Source of the DNA: an uncultured Gemmatimonadota bacterium
GTDB taxonomy: Bacteria > Gemmatimonadota > Gemmatimonadetes > Longimicrobiales > Longimicrobiaceae
DNA length: 39,956 nucleotides
NCBI GenBank assembly: GCA_902805735.1
Contig: CADCTW010000062.1
Location: 1 to 39,956, forward strand
Reading direction: 5' to 3'
The position numbers were made by a program, and so were the translations under genes. Under the pieces are notes generated by a model. That model did not search any database. It saw only the letters and a list, made by a program, of their open reading frames with translations, and had not been told where the DNA came from. Below, in pieces: positions 1-9,479 of the stretch (its first letter is position 1; each line of letters starts with the position of its first letter).

Positions 1-1
1 C

Positions 2-775
2 ACCAACACGGCCTCGGCCGTGCGGGCGTACATCATCGACACCGGCGTGCGCTCCACGCACGCCGAGTTCCGCAAGACCGACGGCACCTCCCGCGCCTCC
101 AACGTCTACAACGCCACCGGCGACGGCAACGCCTCGGACTGCAACGGGCACGGCACGCACGTGGCCGGCACCGTGGCCGGCAAGACGTACGGCATCGCCA
201 AGGCCGCGATGATCCGCGCCGTCAAGGTGTTCACCTGCTCCGGCGGCAGCGCCAACAGCACCATCATCGCCGGCATCGACTGGGTGACCGCCAACCACAT
301 CAAGCCGGCCGTCGCCAACCTGTCGCTGGGCGGCGGCGCCAGCCAGGCGACGGACGACGCGGTGAACCGCCTGTCGAACGCGGGCGTGTTCGTGGCCGTG
401 GCCGCGGGCAACTCCAACGTGGATGCCTGCACCTCGTCGCCGGCCCGCGCCAGCACGGTGACCACGGTGGCCTCGTCCACCAGCGGCGACGCCAAGTCGT
501 CGTTCAGCAACTGGGGAAGCTGCGTGGAGCTGTACGCGCCGGGCAGCAGCATCACCTCGGCCTGGTACACGGGCGACACGGTGACCAACACCATCAGCGG
601 CACCTCGATGGCCTCGCCGCACGTGGCGGGCGTGGGCGCGCTCTACAAGGGCACCTACGGCGACGCCGGGTACTCCACCATCCGCACCTGGCTGATCAAC
701 AACGCCACGGCCAGCGTGATCACCGGCAACGTGACGGGCACGCCCAACCGCCTGCTGTACAAGGCGGCCCTGTAA
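2..775 (+). CDS. Subtilisin-family (S8) serine protease, 5' end cut by window
   Basis: A peptidase that is probably secreted and hydrolyses proteins with an Asp-His-Ser triad. The reading frame is open from base 2, so the signal peptide, any inhibitor propeptide and the first part of the catalytic domain lie outside the window. All three catalytic blocks are visible: Asp in YIIDTGV (codon 38-40), His in NGHGTHVAGT (codon 149-151) and Ser in GTSMASPHVAG (codon 605-607). The spacing and the GTSMASPHVAG block fit the proteinase K/aqualysin branch. The protein ends soon after the catalytic domain, with no C-terminal PPC or sorting domain. A strong hairpin follows the stop. The GTG at base 20 is only an internal valine codon and should not be taken as the start. 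Confidence 0.93.
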   Translation, partial: TNTASAVRAYIIDTGVRSTHAEFRKTDGTSRASNVYNATGDGNASDCNGHGTHVAGTVAGKTYGIAKAAMIRAVKVFTCSGGSANSTIIAGIDWVTANHIKPAVANLSLGGGASQATDDAVNRLSNAGVFVAVAAGNSNVDACTSSPARASTVTTVASSTSGDAKSSFSNWGSCVELYAPGSSITSAWYTGDTVTNTISGTSMASPHVAGVGALYKGTYGDAGYSTIRTWLINNATASVITGNVTGTPNRLLYKAAL

Positions 776-797
776 TCGGTGCGGTTTCGGGCGACGG

Positions 798-826
798 AAG
801 GGCCGCGGCTTCGGCCGCGGCCCTTT
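798..826 (+). terminator. Intrinsic-type hairpin with UUCG tetraloop after the protease gene
   Basis: Bases 798-809 pair perfectly with 814-825 (12 bp, GC-rich) around a C(TTCG)G tetraloop. A short T run (824-826) forms the base of the stem. It begins 22 nt after the stop codon. The run of U is short for a classical Rho-independent terminator, but the stability and position make a terminator the best reading. Confidence 0.75.
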
Positions 827-852
827 CCCGTTCGCGGAGGCGGCGCTCCCCG

Positions 853-882
853 TTGACGCCACTCCGCCAGCGGCGGTAGTTT
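853..882 (+). promoter_or_regulatory. Candidate sigma-70-type promoter of mfd
   Basis: TTGACG (853-858) and TAGTTT (877-882) are separated by 18 nt. A transcript would begin near 889, which is almost on the first possible GTG of mfd (891). That favours the downstream GTG at 990 as the translation start, with a leader of about 100 nt. Seen by eye only; not scored against a genome-wide model. Confidence 0.4.
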
Positions 883-989
883 AGCTGTTTGTGCCGCGAT
901 CCGGCGCCGTTCAGGCGCCGGGCTTCTTTTCCCCCGCCGGACGCCCCTGCAGGCGCGCCGGCGCCGGGTTTTCGGCAACACGAAAGGCT

Positions 990-3900
990 GTGCCGCACCC
1001 CCTGCTCATCGACTCGGTCCAGACCGTCCCCGCGTTCCGCGAGCTGGCCGCCGGCCTGCCCCGCGCGGGCGAAGCGGTGGTCGCGTCGGGGCTGGCGGGG
1101 TCGGCGCCGCTGCTGCTGGTGGCCGGGCTCCATCGCGCGCGCCCGGAGCGCATGTGGCTGGTGGTGGGCGGCGGGCCCGAAGACGCCGAGATGGCCACCT
1201 CTGACCTGGAGGCGCTGCTGGGCGAGGCCTCGGTCTTCCTGTACCCGCAGCGCGAGTCGCTGCCGTACGAAGAGGGCGAGCCGCACCTGGAGATCGGCGG
1301 CACGCGGGTGGAAGCGCTGGAGGCCCTCCTCTCCGGGCGCGCCTCGCTGCTGGTGACCACGCCGCGCGCGCTGCAGGAGCTGGCGCCCGCCGTGGAGGGG
1401 CTGGACGACCTGCGGCTGGAGATTCGCACCGGCGAGGAGGTGCTCCTCACCGAGCTGGCGGCGCGGCTGGAGGGGATGGGCTTCGACCGCGTGCCCACGG
1501 TGGAAGCGGTGGGGCAGTTCGCGCTGCGGGGCGGGATCGTGGACGTGTTCGGCTTCGGCGCGCCGGAGCCCGCCCGCATCGAGTTCTTTGGCGACAGCGT
1601 GGAGTCGATCCGCTACTTCGACATCCTCACGCAGCTCTCCGTGAGGTCGGTGGAAGAGCTCCAGCTCCTTCCCGTGGACCTGCGCGCGCAGCGGCCGGAG
1701 GGGTCCAGGCCCGCCGCCCGCGCCACCGAGGGCACGGAGCGCCGCTCGCTGATGGACTACCTGCCGTCCGACGCGCTGATGGTGCACCTGGCCGGCGGCG
1801 GCACGTGGGGCGAGCTGGAGCGCACCTGGAGCGAGGTCCGCCGCCTCCACACCGCGGAAACGCAGCGCGGCAACCACCCGGAGCCGCCCGAGAACCTGTT
1901 CCTCCCCGCGGAAACGGCCGCGCGCCGGCTGCAGGGGTTCGCGCAGCTCTTCGTGGACGACACGGGCGACCTCCCCACGGACAGCACGACCCGCTTCCGC
2001 GCCCTGCCGCCGGAGGCCATCGACCGCGACATGGGGCGGCTGGGCGACGTGCTGCGCGGCGCCGCCGCGCGTGGCGAGCAGACGCTGATCCTGTGCGACA
2101 ACCAGGGTCAGCTCGAGCGCCTGCAGGAGCTGCTGGACGAGCTGCGCATCGCGCGGCAGGTGGAGCTGGGGATCGGCTCCATCGCGGGCGGCTTCGTGCT
2201 GGCCGACTCGGAGCCCCCGCTCCGCCTCCTCACCGACCACGAGATCTTCCGCCGCTCGCGCCGGGTGCGCAGGCGGCGCAGGTTCCGCGGCGGGGCGGCG
2301 CTGGAGAGCATCGCCGCGCTGAAGCCGGGGGAGTACGTCGTCCACATGGACCACGGCGTGGGGCAGTTCCGCCGCATGGAGCGGGTGCGGGTGGGGGAGG
2401 AGGAGTTCGAGACGCTGGTGATCGAGTACGCGGGGGGCGAGCTCCTGCGCGTGCCCGTGCACCGGGTGGACCTGATCGAGCGCTGGGTGAGCGATGCGGA
2501 CGAGGCGAACGCCGCGCCCAAGGTGCACCGCATCGGCGGCAAGGACTGGAGCCGGCAGAAGCAGCGCACCAAGAAGGCCATCGAGGAGATGACGGCCGAG
2601 CTGCTGGAGCTGTACGCCGCCCGCGCCGCCGAAAAGGGGTTCGCCTTTGCCGCCGATACCCGCTGGCAGCGGGAGATGGAGAGCGCCTTCCTCTTCGAAG
2701 ACACCCCGGACCAGCGGCAGGCCACCGAAGACGTCAAGCGCGACATGGAATCGCCCCGCCCCATGGACCGCCTCATCTGCGGCGACGTGGGGTACGGCAA
2801 GACGGAGATCGCCATCCGCGCGGCGTTCAAGGCGGTGCAGGACGGCAGGCAGGTGGCGGTGCTCGTGCCCACGACGATCCTGGCCGAGCAGCACATGCAC
2901 ACCTTCAGCGAGCGGCTGGCGGACTTCCCGGTGCGCATCGAGGCGCTCTCGCGCTTCCGCACCGCGAAGGAGCAGAGCGAGGTGCTGCGGCGCCTGGAGG
3001 CCGGCGAGGTGGACGTGGTGGTGGGGACGCACCGCATCCTCTCCCCCGACGTGAAGTTCAGGGAGCTGGGGCTGATCATCGTGGACGAGGAGCAGCGCTT
3101 CGGGGTGAAGCACAAGGAGCTCCTCAAGCAGCTCCGCCGCACGGTGGACGTGCTCACCCTGACGGCCACGCCCATCCCGCGCACCCTGCACTTCTCCATG
3201 CTGGGGCTGCGTGACATGACGCTGATCCAGACCCCGCCGCGCGACCGGCAGCCGGTGATCACCCACGTCCTCCCCTGGACGGACGCGATCATCGAAGACG
3301 CCATGCGCCGCGAGCTGGACCGCGGGGGGCAGGTGTTCTTCGTCCACAACCGGGTGGAGACGATCGACACCGTGGCGCAGCGGGTCCAGCGCCTGGTGCC
3401 CGAGGCCCGCATCGCCATCGCGCACGGGCAGATGAAGGAGAAGGAGCTGGAGGCGGTGATGACCGCCTTCCTGGACGGGGAGCGCGACATCCTGGTGGCC
3501 ACGGCCATCATCGAGAGCGGGCTGGACGTGCCCCGCGCCAACACGCTGATCGTGAACCGCGCGGACCACTTCGGCCTGTCGCAGCTGTACCAGATCCGCG
3601 GGCGCGTGGGCCGCAGCCACCACCGGGCCTTCTGCTACCTGCTGATCCCGGACGAGATCCAGGAAGACGCGGAGAAGCGCCTGCGCGTGCTGGAGCACTA
3701 CACCGAGCTGGGAAGCGGCTACCGCATCGCCCTCAAGGACCTGGAGCTGCGGGGCGCGGGTAACATCCTGGGCTCGCAGCAGAGCGGCTTCGTGCACGCC
3801 GTGGGGCTGGACACCTACATGCGCCTGCTGGACGACACCATCAAGCAGCTCAAGGGCGGCGGCAAGGACGTCTCCACCCTGCTCGCGGACGTGTCGGTGG

Positions 3901-4334
3901 ACGGCGCCGCGCTGATCCCGGACGACTACGTGCCGGACGAGGCGCAGAAGCTCAACTTCTACCGCCGCCTCTCGCGCGTGGAGACGGTGGAGGCGGCCGA
4001 CGCGATCCGCCGCGAGCTGCGCGACCGCTTCGGCCCCGTGCCGGCCGAGGTGGAGACGCTGCTCTCCACCGCGCAGCTCCGCCTGCTGGGCGGCGAGCTA
4101 GGGATGGAGCGGATCCTGGTGCGGCCGTGGGACGTGCGCATCAACTTCCGCCGGGGCAACGTGCCGCGCATGGCATCGCTGCAGAGCGCCTTCGCCTCGC
4201 ACCAGCTCGCCGTGGAGGTGCGCCGCCCGACGCCCCTGTCGCTGGCGCTCACCCGCCACGGCACCGAGCCCATCCTCCCCACGCTGGTCGCCGCCATCCG
4301 CGACCTGGCGTCGGAAGTGGCCAAGGCCGCATAA
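990..4334 (+). CDS. mfd: Transcription-repair coupling factor Mfd
   Basis: An ATP-driven DNA translocase that pushes stalled RNA polymerase off damaged DNA and recruits UvrA. Order of parts: an N-terminal UvrB-like module, the CarD-like RNA-polymerase-interacting domain (KPGEYVVHMDHGVG near base 2322), Walker A GDVGYGKTE (near 2782), DEEQ box (near 3085), TATPIPRTL (motif III region), a second RecA fold, the TRG region and a C-terminal TRCF domain. The frame is open from GTG 891, giving 1147 residues, close to the usual family length of about 1150. I prefer GTG 990 (1114 residues) because the first 33 residues are Arg/Pro-rich low-complexity sequence, GAAAGG lies just upstream of 990, and the likely promoter would start RNA near 889. 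The start is uncertain; the function is not. Confidence 0.96.
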   Translation: MPHPLLIDSVQTVPAFRELAAGLPRAGEAVVASGLAGSAPLLLVAGLHRARPERMWLVVGGGPEDAEMATSDLEALLGEASVFLYPQRESLPYEEGEPHLEIGGTRVEALEALLSGRASLLVTTPRALQELAPAVEGLDDLRLEIRTGEEVLLTELAARLEGMGFDRVPTVEAVGQFALRGGIVDVFGFGAPEPARIEFFGDSVESIRYFDILTQLSVRSVEELQLLPVDLRAQRPEGSRPAARATEGTERRSLMDYLPSDALMVHLAGGGTWGELERTWSEVRRLHTAETQRGNHPEPPENLFLPAETAARRLQGFAQLFVDDTGDLPTDSTTRFRALPPEAIDRDMGRLGDVLRGAAARGEQTLILCDNQGQLERLQELLDELRIARQVELGIGSIAGGFVLADSEPPLRLLTDHEIFRRSRRVRRRRRFRGGAALESIAALKPGEYVVHMDHGVGQFRRMERVRVGEEEFETLVIEYAGGELLRVPVHRVDLIERWVSDADEANAAPKVHRIGGKDWSRQKQRTKKAIEEMTAELLELYAARAAEKGFAFAADTRWQREMESAFLFEDTPDQRQATEDVKRDMESPRPMDRLICGDVGYGKTEIAIRAAFKAVQDGRQVAVLVPTTILAEQHMHTFSERLADFPVRIEALSRFRTAKEQSEVLRRLEAGEVDVVVGTHRILSPDVKFRELGLIIVDEEQRFGVKHKELLKQLRRTVDVLTLTATPIPRTLHFSMLGLRDMTLIQTPPRDRQPVITHVLPWTDAIIEDAMRRELDRGGQVFFVHNRVETIDTVAQRVQRLVPEARIAIAHGQMKEKELEAVMTAFLDGERDILVATAIIESGLDVPRANTLIVNRADHFGLSQLYQIRGRVGRSHHRAFCYLLIPDEIQEDAEKRLRVLEHYTELGSGYRIALKDLELRGAGNILGSQQSGFVHAVGLDTYMRLLDDTIKQLKGGGKDVSTLLADVSVDGAALIPDDYVPDEAQKLNFYRRLSRVETVEAADAIRRELRDRFGPVPAEVETLLSTAQLRLLGGELGMERILVRPWDVRINFRRGNVPRMASLQSAFASHQLAVEVRRPTPLSLALTRHGTEPILPTLVAAIRDLASEVAKAA

Positions 4335-4340
4335 AAGAAT

Positions 4341-4424
4341 CTCACACAGAGACACAGAGGCACAGAGGAAGGGGCTGCCTCTGCGCCGGTGGCTTATCTC
4401 TGTGTCTTTGTGCCTCTGTGTGAG
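4341..4424. repeat. P1 hairpin repeat, copy 1 (long loop)
   Basis: The left arm 4341-4367 and right arm 4398-4424 match at 24 of 27 positions. Two of the three mismatches would be G:U pairs in a rightward transcript. The loop is 30 nt, unlike the 7-9 nt loops of other full copies, so this copy has an insertion in the centre. It begins 7 nt after the mfd stop and precedes the parvulin lipoprotein gene. Confidence 0.9.
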
Positions 4425-4493
4425 ACATGTTGTTTGTTCCCGAGGCGCCCGCCGATCCGGCGGCGCCGCCCTTTCTTCCACCCGGAGATTCAG

Positions 4494-6002
4494 ATGAAGT
4501 TGTCCCGCTGGGCGTTGCCCGCCGCCGCGCTCGCGCTTGCAGGGTGCGGGTCCTTTGGCAAGGCGATGGGCGCCCATACCGATACGGTGGCCCAGGCCGC
4601 CGGCAAAGAGCTCAAGGTTGAGGAGGCCGCTTCGCTGCTGGCCGCCAACCCCCAGGTGCAGCCCACCGAAGACCTCGTGGGCGAGCTGGCCGGGATGTGG
4701 GTGGACTACACCCTGCTCGCCACCGCCGCCGCCGAAGACACCACCCTCGCCGTGCTCGACTTCGACAAGCTGATCGAGCCCACGCGCGACGAGATGATCC
4801 TGCAGCGCTTCATCACCGGCGCGGTGCCCATCGACACCACGTTCACCGAGGCGGAGCTGGACCAGAAGTGGAACACCGAGGGGCCCGGCTCGCAGGTGCG
4901 CGCCCGCCACATCCTCCTCAAGGTGCCGGGTGACGCCGCCCCCGCCGCGCGCGAGGCCGCCCGCCGCCGCGCCGAGGGGATCCAGGCCCAGGCCGCCGGC
5001 GGCGCCGACTTCGCCGCGCTCGCCCGCCAGCACTCCGAAGACACCTCCAAGGACCAGGGCGGCGACCTCGGCTTCTTTGGCCGCGGGCAGATGGTGCCCA
5101 CCTTCGAGGAGGCAGCCTTCGCGCTGCAGCCCGGCCAGGTGAGCAAGGTGGTGGAGAGCCCCTTCGGCTACCACGTGATCAAGGTGGAGGAGAAGAAGTC
5201 GCAGCCCCTCCCCGTCGAGCAGCGCCCGCAGTTCCGGCAGATGCTGGTGCGCCAGACGCAGGGCCAGTCCGTGCAGAAGTTCGTGGACTCGCTGTCTACG
5301 GCCGCCAAGGTGACGGTGCAGCCCGGCGCCGTGAAGCTGCTCAAGGAGATGGCGGGCCAGAAGGGCGCCGACGTGACCCCCAGGGGCCGCGCCGCTTCGC
5401 GCGCGCTGGTGGAGTACCAGGGCGGCGAGCTCACCGCCGGCGAGATCGCCGAGGTGATCGGGCAGATCCCGCCCGCGCAGCGCGGGCAGGCGGCCAACGC
5501 GCCGGACCAGCAGGTGGAGGACTTCCTCAAGCAGCAGACCACGCGGGAGGTGCTGCTGGTGGAGGCCAAGAAGCGCAACGTCACCCTTTCGCGCGCGGCG
5601 ACCGACTCCATCCGCACCGAGGCGCGCGGCGCCATCCGCCAGCTCCTGCAGGCCACCGGCCTGGGGCAGCAGCGCGTGCCCAAGGGCTCGGCGGGCAACG
5701 CGGTGATCGAGGAGCAGGTGCGCGGCCTGATCCAGGGCTTCATCTCCGGCCAGCGCCAGCTGGTGCCGCTGGGCCGCCTGGCGATCGCGCTCAAGAACGC
5801 GTACGGCCACGAGCTCAACGAGGCCGCCTTCCCCCGCGTGGTCGAGCGTATGAAGGCCATCCGCGCCACCATGCCGCAGCCGCAGATGCCGCAGGGCCAG
5901 CAGATGCCGCCGCAGGGCATGCCGCCGCAGGGCATGCCGCCGCAGGGAATGCCGCCGCAGGGCCAGCCCGCCCCGCAGCCGCAGCAGCCGGCGCAGCCGT
6001 AA
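4494..6002 (+). CDS. Parvulin-type peptidyl-prolyl isomerase, lipoprotein (PrsA/PpiC-like)
   Basis: Predicted to help fold exported proteins by cis-trans isomerisation of proline bonds. The start ATG 4494 has GGAG about 7 nt upstream and gives 502 residues. It opens with a lipoprotein signal (basic KLSR, hydrophobic stretch, lipobox LAGC), so the mature protein is lipid-anchored. A single parvulin domain occupies roughly residues 125-230 (RARHILLKV, a GGDLGFFGRGQM-type block, SPFGYHVIKVEE). A long helical C-terminal region follows and ends in MPPQG repeats rich in Pro, Gln and Met. The next gene encodes a second parvulin protein, and the pair lies between mfd and pdxA; surA next to pdxA is a known arrangement in proteobacteria. 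An in-frame extension to 4389 runs through the P1 repeat and is unlikely to be translated. Confidence 0.9.
   Translation: MKLSRWALPAAALALAGCGSFGKAMGAHTDTVAQAAGKELKVEEAASLLAANPQVQPTEDLVGELAGMWVDYTLLATAAAEDTTLAVLDFDKLIEPTRDEMILQRFITGAVPIDTTFTEAELDQKWNTEGPGSQVRARHILLKVPGDAAPAAREAARRRAEGIQAQAAGGADFAALARQHSEDTSKDQGGDLGFFGRGQMVPTFEEAAFALQPGQVSKVVESPFGYHVIKVEEKKSQPLPVEQRPQFRQMLVRQTQGQSVQKFVDSLSTAAKVTVQPGAVKLLKEMAGQKGADVTPRGRAASRALVEYQGGELTAGEIAEVIGQIPPAQRGQAANAPDQQVEDFLKQQTTREVLLVEAKKRNVTLSRAATDSIRTEARGAIRQLLQATGLGQQRVPKGSAGNAVIEEQVRGLIQGFISGQRQLVPLGRLAIALKNAYGHELNEAAFPRVVERMKAIRATMPQPQMPQGQQMPPQGMPPQGMPPQGMPPQGQPAPQPQQPAQP
5904..5963 (+). repeat. Four tandem 15-nt units coding MPPQG
   Basis: Units begin at 5904, 5919, 5934 and 5949 and read ATGCCGCCGCAGGG(C/A), coding Met-Pro-Pro-Gln-Gly. 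They lie near the 3' end of the parvulin lipoprotein gene. Near-identity at the DNA level suggests recent slippage expansion, so copy number may vary between strains. Confidence 0.9.
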
Positions 6003-6007
6003 CAGCA

Positions 6008-6075
6008 GGCTCACACAGAGACACAGAGGCACAGAGATGAGTCGTTCTCTGTGCCTCTGTGTCTCTGTGTGAGCC
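6008..6075. repeat. P1 hairpin repeat, copy 2 (perfect 30-bp stem)
   Basis: The left arm 6008-6037 and right arm 6046-6075 are exact reverse complements over 30 bp with an 8-nt loop (TGAGTCGT). It starts 6 nt after the stop of the first parvulin gene and ends about 75 nt before the second. Confidence 0.97.
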
Positions 6076-6149
6076 CCGCTGTTTGGAACCCCCGCCGCTC
6101 TCCGGCATACAACACTGCGACTCCTTCCCGCTGACCCAAGAACGCATCT

Positions 6150-7460
6150 ATGCGCAACTCAATCGCGGCGCTCGCCGCCCTGTTCGCCCTTTCCGCCGCG
6201 CCGCTGGCCGCGCAGGGCCCGCCCGCCCAGCAGCCGGGCGAGGAGCTGGTGGACCGCGTGGTGGCGGTGGTGGGCGACACCACCCTGCTTTACTCCGACG
6301 TCGTCCAGGCGCTGGAGCAGCTCCGCGAGAGCGGGCAGACGGTGCCCACCGACCCGGCCCAGCGCGACCTCTTCGTGCGCCGCGTGGTGGAGCAGCGCGT
6401 CAGCGACCTGGTGCTGCTGGAAGCCGCGCGCGCCTCCGGCCTCGCGGTCACCGAGGCAGACGTGGCCGACGTGGTGGAGCGGCAGGTCGCGCAGGTACGG
6501 CAGCGCTTCAACAACTCGGACACGGAGATGGCCCGCGCGCTCCTGCAGTCGGGGCGCACGGTGGACGAGTTCCGGCGCGACATCACGCGCCAGGCCATCG
6601 ACCGCACCATGATCCAGCGCTTCACGGCCGCGCAGATGGCCAAGCTGCCGCGCCCCACCGTGTCCGACGAGGAGGCGCGCGCCTACTTCGAGACGGTGCG
6701 CGCCCAGGTGGGGCAGCGCCCCGCCAACGTGTCGTTCGAGCAGGCGCTGGTGAAGCCCGTGCCCTCCGACTCCGCGAAGGCGCGCGCCCGCCGCACCGCC
6801 GTGGAGGTGCTCGCCGAGCTGGGCCGCGGCGGCGACTTCGAGGTGCTGGCGCGCCGCTACTCGGCCGACGCGTCCAAGGAGCAGGGGGGCAGCCTGGGGT
6901 GGTTCCGCGAGGGGCAGATGGTGCGCCCCTTCGAGGCCGCCGCTTTCTCCATGCGCCCGGGGCAGACCTCGGACATCGTGGAGACGGAGTTCGGCTACCA
7001 CATCATCCGCCTGGACCGCATCCGCGGGCCGGAGCGGCAGGCGCGCCACATCCTGATCCGCCCGGAGATCACCCCGGAAGACGTGGCCCGCGCCCGCACC
7101 CGCGCGGACTCCATCGCCGCGGCGGTGCGCGCCGGGGCGTCGCTCCCGCAGCTCGCCGCCACCACCAGCACGCCGGGCGACCAGCGGGTGAACCGCAACG
7201 TGCCCGTCGAGCAGCTTCCCCCCGCGTACGCGCTGCTGGGGACGGCGCAGACGGGCGCCGTGGTGGGGCCGTTCGAGATCCCCGACCCGCAGGGCTCCTC
7301 GTCGTTCGCGGTGGCGCGCGTCACCGCCCAGCAGGCGGCCGGGCAGCTCGAGTACGCGGACGTGGCGGACCGGGTGAAGGAGCGGCTCCAGGAGCAGCGC
7401 ATGCAGGAGCAGCTGCTGGCCGAGCTGCGCCGCAACACGCACGTCGCCATCCAGATCTGA
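6150..7460 (+). CDS. SurA-like periplasmic chaperone / peptidyl-prolyl isomerase
   Basis: A probable periplasmic chaperone for outer-membrane proteins with prolyl isomerase activity. It has 436 residues and starts at ATG 6150. The N-terminus is a Sec signal ending near PLAAQG. It is followed by a SurA-type N-domain beginning ELVDRVVAVVGDTTLLYSDV, a helical region, and a parvulin domain near residues 190-290 (YSADASKEQGGSLGWF, ETEFGYHIIRLD). A second region, starting at RQARHILIRPE, resembles the beginning of another parvulin repeat but lacks the later blocks. The layout (N-domain, parvulin, degenerate parvulin) resembles SurA. The S4-domain gene follows after 1 nt and pdxA is next. I leave the symbol blank because orthology to E. 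coli surA is not proven. Confidence 0.85.
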   Translation: MRNSIAALAALFALSAAPLAAQGPPAQQPGEELVDRVVAVVGDTTLLYSDVVQALEQLRESGQTVPTDPAQRDLFVRRVVEQRVSDLVLLEAARASGLAVTEADVADVVERQVAQVRQRFNNSDTEMARALLQSGRTVDEFRRDITRQAIDRTMIQRFTAAQMAKLPRPTVSDEEARAYFETVRAQVGQRPANVSFEQALVKPVPSDSAKARARRTAVEVLAELGRGGDFEVLARRYSADASKEQGGSLGWFREGQMVRPFEAAAFSMRPGQTSDIVETEFGYHIIRLDRIRGPERQARHILIRPEITPEDVARARTRADSIAAAVRAGASLPQLAATTSTPGDQRVNRNVPVEQLPPAYALLGTAQTGAVVGPFEIPDPQGSSSFAVARVTAQQAAGQLEYADVADRVKERLQEQRMQEQLLAELRRNTHVAIQI

Positions 7461-7461
7461 G

Positions 7462-7743
7462 ATGGACGAGGCGCTGCGGGTAGACGTACTCCTGCACCGG
7501 CTCTGCCTCACCAGGAGCCGCAGCGAGGCCAAGACGGCGTGCGAGGCGGGCGCCGTGTCGCTGGACGGGCGCGGCGCCCGCCCCAGCGACACCGTCCTCC
7601 CGGGGCGGCGGATCACGGTGCGCTACCCGCGCCGCACCCTGGAGGTGGAGCTGCTCGCGCTCCCCGGGAAGAGCACCTCGAAGGCCGCCGCGCGCGAGCT
7701 CTACCGGGTGCTGCGGGACGAGCGCACGGGCGACGAATTTTGA
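7462..7743 (+). CDS. Small S4-domain RNA-binding protein (Hsp15/RqcP type)
   Basis: A 93-residue protein made almost entirely of one S4 RNA-binding fold (LRVDVLLHRLCLTRSRSEAK, then GAVSLDGRGARPSDTVLPG), followed by a basic tail with KAAARELYRVL. In length and motif order it matches the Hsp15/HslR and RqcP (YabO) group, which bind ribosomes carrying stalled or obstructed 50S peptidyl-tRNA. RqcP genes lie close to mfd in Firmicutes, so its place downstream of mfd is suggestive. The ATG is 1 nt after the stop of the SurA-like gene, so translation is probably coupled. I cannot choose between Hsp15 and RqcP from sequence alone. Confidence 0.85.
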   Translation: MDEALRVDVLLHRLCLTRSRSEAKTACEAGAVSLDGRGARPSDTVLPGRRITVRYPRRTLEVELLALPGKSTSKAAARELYRVLRDERTGDEF

Positions 7744-7754
7744 CGATCACACAG

Positions 7755-7788
7755 AGACACGGAGACACGGAGGAGTGTCTCCGTGTCT
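7755..7788. repeat. P1 hairpin repeat, copy 3 (short, 14-bp stem)
   Basis: Bases 7755-7768 pair perfectly with 7775-7788 around the loop GGAGGA. Both arms carry the G-type variant (CACGGAG on the left, CTCCGTG on the right). The outer TCACACAGAG begins at 7748, but its right-hand partner is missing. It lies between the S4 gene and pdxA. Confidence 0.8.
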
Positions 7789-7804
7789 GTTTTGAGGATG
7801 ATCG

Positions 7805-8731
7805 ATGAAGCCACGCATCGCGGTTACGGTGGGAGACCCGCGGGGGATCGGGCCGGAGGTCACGGCCGCCGCGCTCGCGCACCCCGAGGTGAGCGGCGCG
7901 GCCGACTTCGTCCTGGTGGGGCCGCAGGGGATGGCGGAGGTGGCGGTGGGGCGCTGGATGCCGGAGGACGGCGCGGCGGCGGCGGGGCGAATCGCGGGCG
8001 AGGCGATCCAGAAGGCCACGGAGATGGCGCTGGCGGGGGAAGTGGACGCCGTGGTCACCGCGCCCATCGACAAGTCCGCCTTCCACGCCGGGGGCTGGCA
8101 CTTCCCCGGGCACACCGAGATGCTGCGCGACCTGGCCGGCGTGCCCGAGGTGGCGATGATGATGGCGGCCGAGCGCACGGCGCTGGGCGGCCCGCTGCGC
8201 GTGGTGCTGGCGACCACGCACCTGGCGCTGCGCGACGTCCCCGCCGCGCTCTCGGCGGATCTCCTCGTCCGCCAGGCGGAGCTGGTCCATCACGCCCTGC
8301 GCACGCACTGGGGGATCGCGAGCCCGCGTGTGGCCCTCTGCGCGGTCAACCCGCACGCCTCCGACGGCGGCCTCTTCGGCGACGAGGAGGAGCGCATGGT
8401 GGAGCCGGCGCTGCGCACGCTGGCGGAGCGTGGGATCGGCGCGGCGGGGCCCATCCCGGCCGACACGGTGTTCACGCGCGCGGTGCGTGGCGAGTTCGAC
8501 GCGGTGATCGCGCCCTATCACGACGTGGGGATGGCGGCGTTCAAGACGGCGGCGTTCGGGAGCGGGGTCAACGTCACCCTGGGGCTCCCCTTCCCCCGTA
8601 CCTCGCCGGACCACGGGACGGCGCTCGGCATCGCCGGCAAGGGGGTGGCGGACGCGTCGTCCATGCGCGAGGCGGTGCTCCTGGCCGTGCGCATGAGCAG
8701 ACCCTTTGACAGCGGCGCGGAACGCGGCTAA
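7805..8731 (+). CDS. pdxA: 4-hydroxythreonine-4-phosphate dehydrogenase PdxA
   Basis: Oxidises 4-phosphohydroxy-L-threonine in the deoxyxylulose-dependent route to pyridoxal 5'-phosphate (vitamin B6). It has 308 residues, close to the usual 310-330. The family blocks are all present: TVGDPRGIGPEV at the N-terminus, TAPIDKSAF, PGHTEML, NPHASDGGLFG, GPIPADTVF, APYHDVGM and TSPDHGTA. The conserved histidines in PGHTE, YHDVG and SPDHG include the metal ligands of this family. The start ATG 7805 has GAGG 7 nt upstream, immediately after the short P1 hairpin. ftsE follows after 47 nt. PLP is also the cofactor of GlyA encoded further right, but the two genes are not in one operon. Confidence 0.97.
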   Translation: MKPRIAVTVGDPRGIGPEVTAAALAHPEVSGAADFVLVGPQGMAEVAVGRWMPEDGAAAAGRIAGEAIQKATEMALAGEVDAVVTAPIDKSAFHAGGWHFPGHTEMLRDLAGVPEVAMMMAAERTALGGPLRVVLATTHLALRDVPAALSADLLVRQAELVHHALRTHWGIASPRVALCAVNPHASDGGLFGDEEERMVEPALRTLAERGIGAAGPIPADTVFTRAVRGEFDAVIAPYHDVGMAAFKTAAFGSGVNVTLGLPFPRTSPDHGTALGIAGKGVADASSMREAVLLAVRMSRPFDSGAERG

Positions 8732-8778
8732 GTTCGATCCACACCGACAGATCCCCCCAGCAGTCCCCCGGTCCTCCC

Positions 8779-9477
<699 letters not shown>

Positions 9478-9479
9478 AC

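Noticed and set aside
720-3797. 1025-codon open frame antisense to mfd
   Set aside because: Its protein is His/Arg/Ala/Leu-rich without domains and mirrors the mfd coding frame; GC-rich codon usage keeps the antisense frame free of stops.
4098-6032. 644-codon minus-strand frame over the parvulin lipoprotein
   Set aside because: Leu/His/Arg-rich shadow; it also reads through P1 repeats at both ends.
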